Shown piece by piece: positions 58,778 through 64,000 of a stretch of DNA of 64,000 nt. The stretch is taken from the NCBI GenBank assembly GCA_030765065.1, contig CM060978.1:108929192-108993191 (forward strand). Reading direction: 5' to 3'. Below the pieces are notes generated by a model. The model was not told the origin of the DNA. It saw only the letters and a program-made list of their open reading frames with translations, and did not search any database. Positions within the stretch are counted from its first letter, which is position 1; each line of letters opens with the position of its first letter. The translations under genes were made by a program, and so were the position numbers. The DNA comes from Deroplatys truncata (Eukaryota > Arthropoda > Insecta > Mantodea > Mantidae).

Positions 58778-59163
58778 TTATTTGCTATTCATTCACTGTT
58801 TAACCTCATCTTATGTAAGACTTACACCCCAGGACTTACAGGCGGATACCTGGGATCAGAGGCCCGTCGAGGACCAGACACGCTCATGGAGCAGACAGAA
58901 TATCCAGGATGGTGATCAGCCCGATGCCTGGTATGGGATGAAGGAAATAGATGAAACGAAATGGATAAAAGGAAAGGTGATGCTGGAGCAGTTAGTGGAA
59001 TGAATGGCGGGGAAACCAGGGCACCCGGAGAAAATCCGCCCAGACGCCGCTTTGTTCACCACAAATCCCACATGCCTGGTCCCTGGGATTGAACCCGGGC
59101 CGCCTCGGTGAGAGGCGAGCGGTCTAACCCACTCGGCCACGGCGCCGCCTTATTTGCTATTCA
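58778..59163 (-). mobile_element. tRNA-derived SINE, family D, full length, with perfect 14-bp target-site duplication
   Basis: On the minus strand the head GGCGCCGTGGCCGAGTGGGT (A box) and GGCCCGGGTTCAATCCCAGG (B box near 59100-59081) is followed by 'caccaggcatgtgggatttg'-type body, 'gcccggtttccccgccatt'-type text and an ATTC/GAAT-rich 3' tail. TTATTTGCTATTCA is repeated exactly at 58778-58791 and 59150-59163. Intact boxes and an unmutated duplication indicate a recent insertion. The head resembles serine- or leucine-type tRNAs, which is an inference. Confidence 0.94.
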
Positions 59164-59940
59164 AGAGGCTAAAGTTGGCTGCTTACGAATATAGATACTG
59201 ATATTGAAAAATGTGTTCTCGTTATCTTTGTTGAGCTACAGTTTGATAACATTAATTGCTTATTACATCCTTTTAATTGTATGCATTATGGCAAAATGCT
59301 CTTGGAGTGGGGAGTTTTTGGATTCTATTAATCTAGCATTTTAATAAGCTTTGCCAACAAACAATTTGCGCATGAGCAGCCATTGTATTTATGAGGACGA
59401 TTGCATGTATTTTAAATATATATACATATATAAAATATATATAGCCATAAAGTATAGACAAAACATATAGTCATAAAATGTATGAGAAACCTTTGTTTAC
59501 AGAGACCCTTACATCCGTCACGGGAACTTCTAAACTATACCTACCGAGATCTGTGCTTTGTCTATCTGTAGGACATTTTTGTATAGGACTCTGTAATTAA
59601 ACAGTTTACCAGAAAGTGACATTGATTATGAGTGCGCTAATAGCAATTGTTTTCAAACTCTGTGGCTATTCTTATTAAGATTTTAAAATGTTTGTCCAAT
59701 GAAGTAAGGACATTAAGCCGGCTGTCATTGTAATTGTGTTTATTGACTATAGTTACAGTCTTTTTCATTAATATTGTTGAAAGTGATTTTAAACTGCTAC
59801 ATAGTTTTAAACTTTGTATTTGTAGCAATTATTGAATTCATATATTGCGTTTTGCTGCGAAGAAGAAAATACATGCAAATTATTTTTTTTCTTTTTTTTT
59901 TTTAGAGAATCAAAAATAAGAACACTCATAGTATACTGCA
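59164..59940. other. No recognisable gene
   Basis: AT-rich; a short (ATAT)n-like tract at 59414-59442 and a T-rich run at 59881-59905 precede the next SINE. Confidence 0.5.
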
Positions 59941-60365
59941 CTACCGTGTGGGATGGCTCCGCGGTAACGCATGAGGGTCAGGGTTCGATTGATATGGTGC
60001 TGATACTATTTGCTTTTCGCGGTTTCTTCTGTTTGGTAGGCGAATGCTGGGGTAGATTATTCAGTGCCATGAATTTCTCTTTCCCTTATTTCCTGTTATT
60101 TCATTTCCTTATAATGTTTCACGATCGAAGGATCAAGCGAGTGGACGGCGAGCGAGGTATATGGGGTGGAGTTTGCTTTGAGGAACTGTCTGCCGTAGCG
60201 ATCGGTGTGGCACGGTGAGAGGCAGGCTTGTGAAGCATCCCATCGGCGTCAGTATGCACTCTGGAGACGCTAGGGACCCCTCCTGCGTCCAAGATTGCCG
60301 CCGCGAATCTGATCACCCTCTGTGTTCTTCGCTTCACCCCTTCCTCCTAGAGGTTTCCGGAATCA
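59941..60365 (+). mobile_element. tRNA-derived SINE, family B, copy 6
   Basis: Head ACCGTGTGGGATGGCTCCGC with B box AGGGTTCGATTGATA near 59979, then 'gcgaatgctggggtagatta', 'agtgccatgaatttc' and 'tggagacgctagggacccc', and the end 'cccttcctcctagaggt'. Full-length but diverged. Confidence 0.75.
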
Positions 60366-61284
60366 TTACAGGCATTTCAAATCTTTTATTTCTTAACGTT
60401 TTAGAATGTTTCTCCAAACATATACAGTTATGCCTAATGATAAATCCTGAAGTTATTCCGAGAGAAAAAGAATTCCCTCCCAAAATTTGTGTTATGATTG
60501 CCTTTGAAACATTCATTGTAATTCTTTTTAATGTAGACGCTGTGCTTTATTATTAAGAGTTTCTCGGGAGTTGCATACAATGGGATAATTATTTGATTTT
60601 TCATTGTAGAATTTCTTGTATTATTATTATTATTACTATAAAACGCATATTTAGGTAATTCAATTCACACATCATTAGTCTTTCAGAAATTTAACAAGCA
60701 AGGTAGTACCTGCCTGGATTTAACCCAAATTAATTTAATGAGCAGCAGGCAATTGCAAACATTCGATTTGCACAGGCTGCGGTATGGCGCGCTTACACAC
60801 ATAAATGGCCATCACTCAAGGCGCCCTAATAAACTAGGTAGGGGCTCCGCTCGGAAGTGACGTCACAAGAGCTTGTGTGCCACTTCACATAATTCTCAAT
60901 TACTTGCTTCTCTCGCCACGAGAGTCCTCTTTACACTTCAGGACAATACTCGCTTGCAAGATCTCCTGGAGCTACCAGCTCTGCAGCAAACCGTGCCTCA
61001 ACATTCTTATTGGCCAGAATGGTGTACCGAATGCAACGAGTTAGCATAGCAATATCAATGAAGGGCCTGTCAGTATTTTCTCGGATATTAATGAAGAAAA
61101 GAGAAAATGGCAAAGCAAGAACTTTAACATGGTGCATAGAGGCAATATGAGACAATGCAGAGCCACCAAAAGTGTAATCCAAAACTATTTTCAAGACAAA
61201 CACTGTTTTACGAGTTGAAATGGCGAAGCTTTTATTTTTATTAATGTAACTTATACAGTGCCATTTAAAAGACAAGCAGAACTT
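60366..61284. other. No supported gene; complex sequence with a CRE-like palindrome
   Basis: GTGACGTCAC at 60857-60866 is a perfect CREB/ATF-type site within a GC-richer patch (60700-60960). A 114-codon frame on the minus strand (60931-61275) has ordinary amino-acid composition but no family that could be recognised, so it is not called as a gene. Confidence 0.3.
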
Positions 61285-61760
61285 AAAAATCTAATTTGTT
61301 ACATCCATGTAACCTTCTCTATTATCGTTTATTGTTATTTTTTAGTTGTTTCAATTGCATAGCACCTTTAACTTTTATGGTCATATCATGGGATTTGACT
61401 TTAAAAACAACTCGTTAACTGTTCTCACATGCATGCTTTCAGACTCTGCAGAGGGTAAGAAATGATTCTAATTAAAAAAACCTCCCCAGCTGGAAATCGA
61501 GCTCACGACCTCTCGGTTGAGAAATCATAACGCTAACCATTCGACCAGAGAGGCAGTCCATTTTCGTATAACTACTACAAACTATTCTTTAAAACCTTAC
61601 TTTACATATTTCGTTTTAGGTACAAGTTGGATACATAAACCGAAGCGATAGTTAAATGTTTAAAAGCGGGTAGCTATATTTGGCCTTGAAATGTCATAAT
61701 ATAGTTATGTGAATTTCTTAAACAACGAAGGAAGGTAGTTGCAACATCTCCTTGCTTGAT
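61285..61760 (+). repeat. Repeat A, copy 15 (interrupted by a SINE)
   Basis: 'aaaaatctaatttgttacatcc' and 'aaccttctctattatcg' at 61285-61330, then, after the SINE, 'actacaaactattctttaaa', 'ttacatatttcgttttagg', 'gcgatagttaaatgttta' and 'tatatttggccttgaaatg'. The remainder is lost. Confidence 0.72.
61420..61557 (-). mobile_element. tRNA-derived SINE, family C, copy 4
   Basis: Minus strand head CTGCCTCTCTGGTCGAATGG with GTTAGCGTTATG (A box), GTGAGCTCGATTTCC (degraded B box near 61508-61494), 'agctggggaggttttttta' and the end 'ctctgcagagtctgaaagc'. It splits repeat A copy 15. Confidence 0.8.
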
Positions 61761-63195
61761 ATGGTGAATAATTTATTTATCTTTTAAGTGTTTGTGTTAT
61801 ATGTGTTTGGAATAACTTACGCGACAAACCGTACTATATTTACTGCGGACTTCTTTATATCCGCACCGCCGACACAGCAACCAGCCTCACCGGCCTGCCG
61901 CACACCGCGAAAACGGTCCCGCCAGGCGCTGCTTCCCCGATGTTATATTACTATCATGGAGTTACTTCGATATTGGATTATGGTGAAAATAGAAGCTTTT
62001 AGCTTACGAATTTTGGTTAATTAGGAACGTTTTGGTGTTGTAGATGTTACTCCGGGGATAATATATTGCCCACCAACCCATCCTTTTATGTGGCCGTTCT
62101 TATATAGTCCTTTTGGCGGGTTTTGGCGACTTTTGGAAGTAATTGCTGCCAACGTGAATCATTCGAGTTTTAGACGTGCAGATCCCTCAGCTACGCCCTG
62201 TCGTTGGTTCGGCTACGCCTTGAGGCTGAGAGCCCTAAATCGCGTTTTCAGCTATTTGGGATTTCAAACGTTCGCAGCGGAAAGACAACGCAACCAACGT
62301 TTCCATGACGCCACGGGTGAGATGCATGCAATGCGACTTCTGAGTGTCAGTAATATGGAACAAAAGTGACAAGATATGCCTTATATTCATGAAAACAAGT
62401 AACGCAGCATGTTATTTGTTCTTTATTACGTGTAATACTGTGTTGAAGTCAATAAAAGGCATGCAGTGTATGCGTATGTTACGTGTATATAGTGATACCG
62501 GCCATAATCCAAAATAGAAGTAACCTTGAATGGTGAAAGAATTCTGGAGTGATCGAGTAATTTGTTTAGGTAGTTAAGGGGTTAAATTTTAAAACCTTGT
62601 ACCCTCTTTTTGTTCCCATAATTATTTCATAACATAAAAGCTACATCATTTTCAGATAATGTAGAAACCATGAACATATACAAGGGAATAACATTTTTCA
62701 CTCTTAGGTTACCAATTTAATCTCTTTGAAGAAGACACATAGTCTGCGACCAACGAGAAAAGTAATCTTCCTAGTTAGTATAAAATATCAGTTCACTGAT
62801 TTCTAATCTTAGCAGTTTTCTCTGTTAATACACTTATGTACTTATTATGCCCTACTAACGAACTTGCTTACAATATAACTACAAAGAAAACAATGCAAAA
62901 CTTTCTTACATGAAGGTTATTAGAAGGTTTTGGCATCCAGAAACTTCATTGTATACATCTAAAGCATTAGAATAAAGGTTATTCAGGGATTTTGACACTT
63001 TAATTACATACACATCTGCAGATTCGATAAATGGCAATTAATGAAACAAATATAACACAGAATTGATTGTAGCTTTCTAAACTGTCTTCTGTTTGCTGAA
63101 GCGCATCATATCTATGTATGTATATTCCTTGCAATGAAATGTAACCGTCTTTTGCTTTTATACTCTACAGAGTGCAGAATCTATTTATACTCTTT
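61761..63195. other. No supported gene
   Basis: 61850-61940 and 62090-62340 are GC-richer blocks. The second carries a 93-codon plus-strand frame (62088-62369) without recognisable family or neighbours. The rest is AT-rich and unrecognised. Confidence 0.4.
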
Positions 63196-64000
63196 CTTTT
63201 TACTTTCTCTACTACGTATAGTAAATAGGGGAAGTATTGTATTCCACCCCAAAAATTCGATACCGAGATTTCACCGGAAATATGTGTTTTGAGACCCCCC
63301 GAATACAAAAAAGCATTTTTGGAAACATGTCCGTATGTGTCTGTGTGTGCGTGTGTCTGTGAACAGCATAACTCAGAAACGAACAGTCGGGTAAACACCA
63401 AACTTGGTATTTAGGTTCAGTATCTTCCATAGATACGACACGAAGGTTTTCAAGAAAATCCCCGCACCCCGGATTACCCTTTACATGGAACATTTTTCGA
63501 AAATTTTAATTTTCTCAAAAATGGCTTTAACGATTTTGATTAAAATATAATATGTTTAAGATATTTTTATAACAAATGAAATGTATATCTCGAATTTCCT
63601 GGTAATGTCTCCAAAAGTATTCTTCATTGTGAAAGACTTTTGCATAACTGGTAAACCATAAGAGATAGATAAAATGTTACTACACAAAAAATGTAGATCG
63701 CGTTAAAATACACAATTTATGTCATATACACTTTTTTGTTGAGCGAACCATTTTCGAGATATTGCTTATTATTCCCTTAAATTTTCCAATACTTATACTT
63801 TTTCTCAAATGGGAATTCGTTATTAATGTTTTTTTACGTACTGGAAATGCAAAGAGAATGGAATGCGCCACATAGCAACCAGCTCTTAAAGGATTTAACT
63901 GTCGCTTAAAGTCTACCATATTCCCCTTGCATCTACAAAAAAATTATCAATAAGATTAACATCTCGATTAACATGAAGCATATGGAGAATAAGCGTTTGT
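63196..64000 (-). repeat. Repeat A, copy 16 (runs off the window)
   Basis: Very well preserved reverse copy: 'tttttactttctctactacg' at the left, then 'gagatttcaccggaaatatg', 'gaacagcataactcagaaac', 'atttaggttcagtatcttcc', 'ctttacatggaacatttttcg', 'ataactggtaaaccataaga' and, at the edge, 'ggagaataagcgtttgt', about 60 bases short of the end in copy 10. Confidence 0.9.

Noticed and set aside
60931-61275. 114-codon minus-strand frame with ordinary amino-acid composition
   Set aside because: No family recognised, no splice or promoter evidence; frames of this length occur by chance several times in the window. A protein-profile search or RNA-seq coverage would decide it.
62088-62369. 93-codon plus-strand frame in a GC-richer block
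   Set aside because: No recognisable domain and no supporting context; higher GC lowers stop frequency.

Overview
This is an AT-rich, intergenic or intronic stretch of an animal nuclear genome, almost certainly an arthropod and probably an insect. The evidence is a ZIP9-type zinc transporter, a degraded mariner and hAT element, an LTR retrotransposon whose primer-binding site resembles the complement of insect tRNA-Lys(CTT), and many tRNA-derived SINEs with arthropod-style tails. The repeat density would suit a large hemimetabolous genome such as a cockroach, termite or other polyneopteran, but the species cannot be read from the sequence alone. There are no operons, ribosome binding sites, CRISPR arrays or prokaryotic genes.

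Only one intact protein gene is supported: a single-exon, full-length SLC39A9/ZIP9-like gene at 55776-56657 (+). It lacks the histidine-rich loops usual for the family and carries a changed TM5 motif. Almost everything else recognisable is mobile DNA, much of it nested.

Layout: (1) 1-10 kb holds two copies of an abundant repeat of about 770-850 bp (called repeat A here), a (CA)n and an (ATT)n tract, a tRNA SINE and a decayed mariner. (2) 10.5-16 kb is SINE-rich, including a head-to-head inverted SINE pair. (3) 16-27 kb is mostly unrecognised AT-rich DNA with microsatellites, further copies of repeat A, and a solo LTR inserted into one of them. (4) 27.6-29.8 kb is a minisatellite of about 31 units, 73 bp each with three 50-bp variants. 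(5) 33.35-37.56 kb is an LTR retrotransposon with two LTRs of about 880 bp, a primer-binding site, a decayed gag and a polypurine tract, but no pol; it contains three ecdysone-response-element-like palindromes. (6) 38-45.8 kb carries a LINE reverse-transcriptase fragment split by a SINE, more repeat A, SINEs, and an internally deleted hAT element holding a second solo LTR. (7) 46-49 kb is a decayed LINE with endonuclease and reverse-transcriptase remnants, with a SINE in its endonuclease region. (8) 49-64 kb has SINEs, repeat A copies, a small RT fragment and the ZIP9 gene.

The nesting gives a relative chronology. Repeat A is old, because it is interrupted by a solo LTR, by family B SINEs and by a family C SINE. 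The hAT and LINE copies are older than the LTR and SINE inserted in them. Boundaries given for repeats were judged by eye from shared text between copies and are good to about 10-30 bases unless a target-site duplication is cited.
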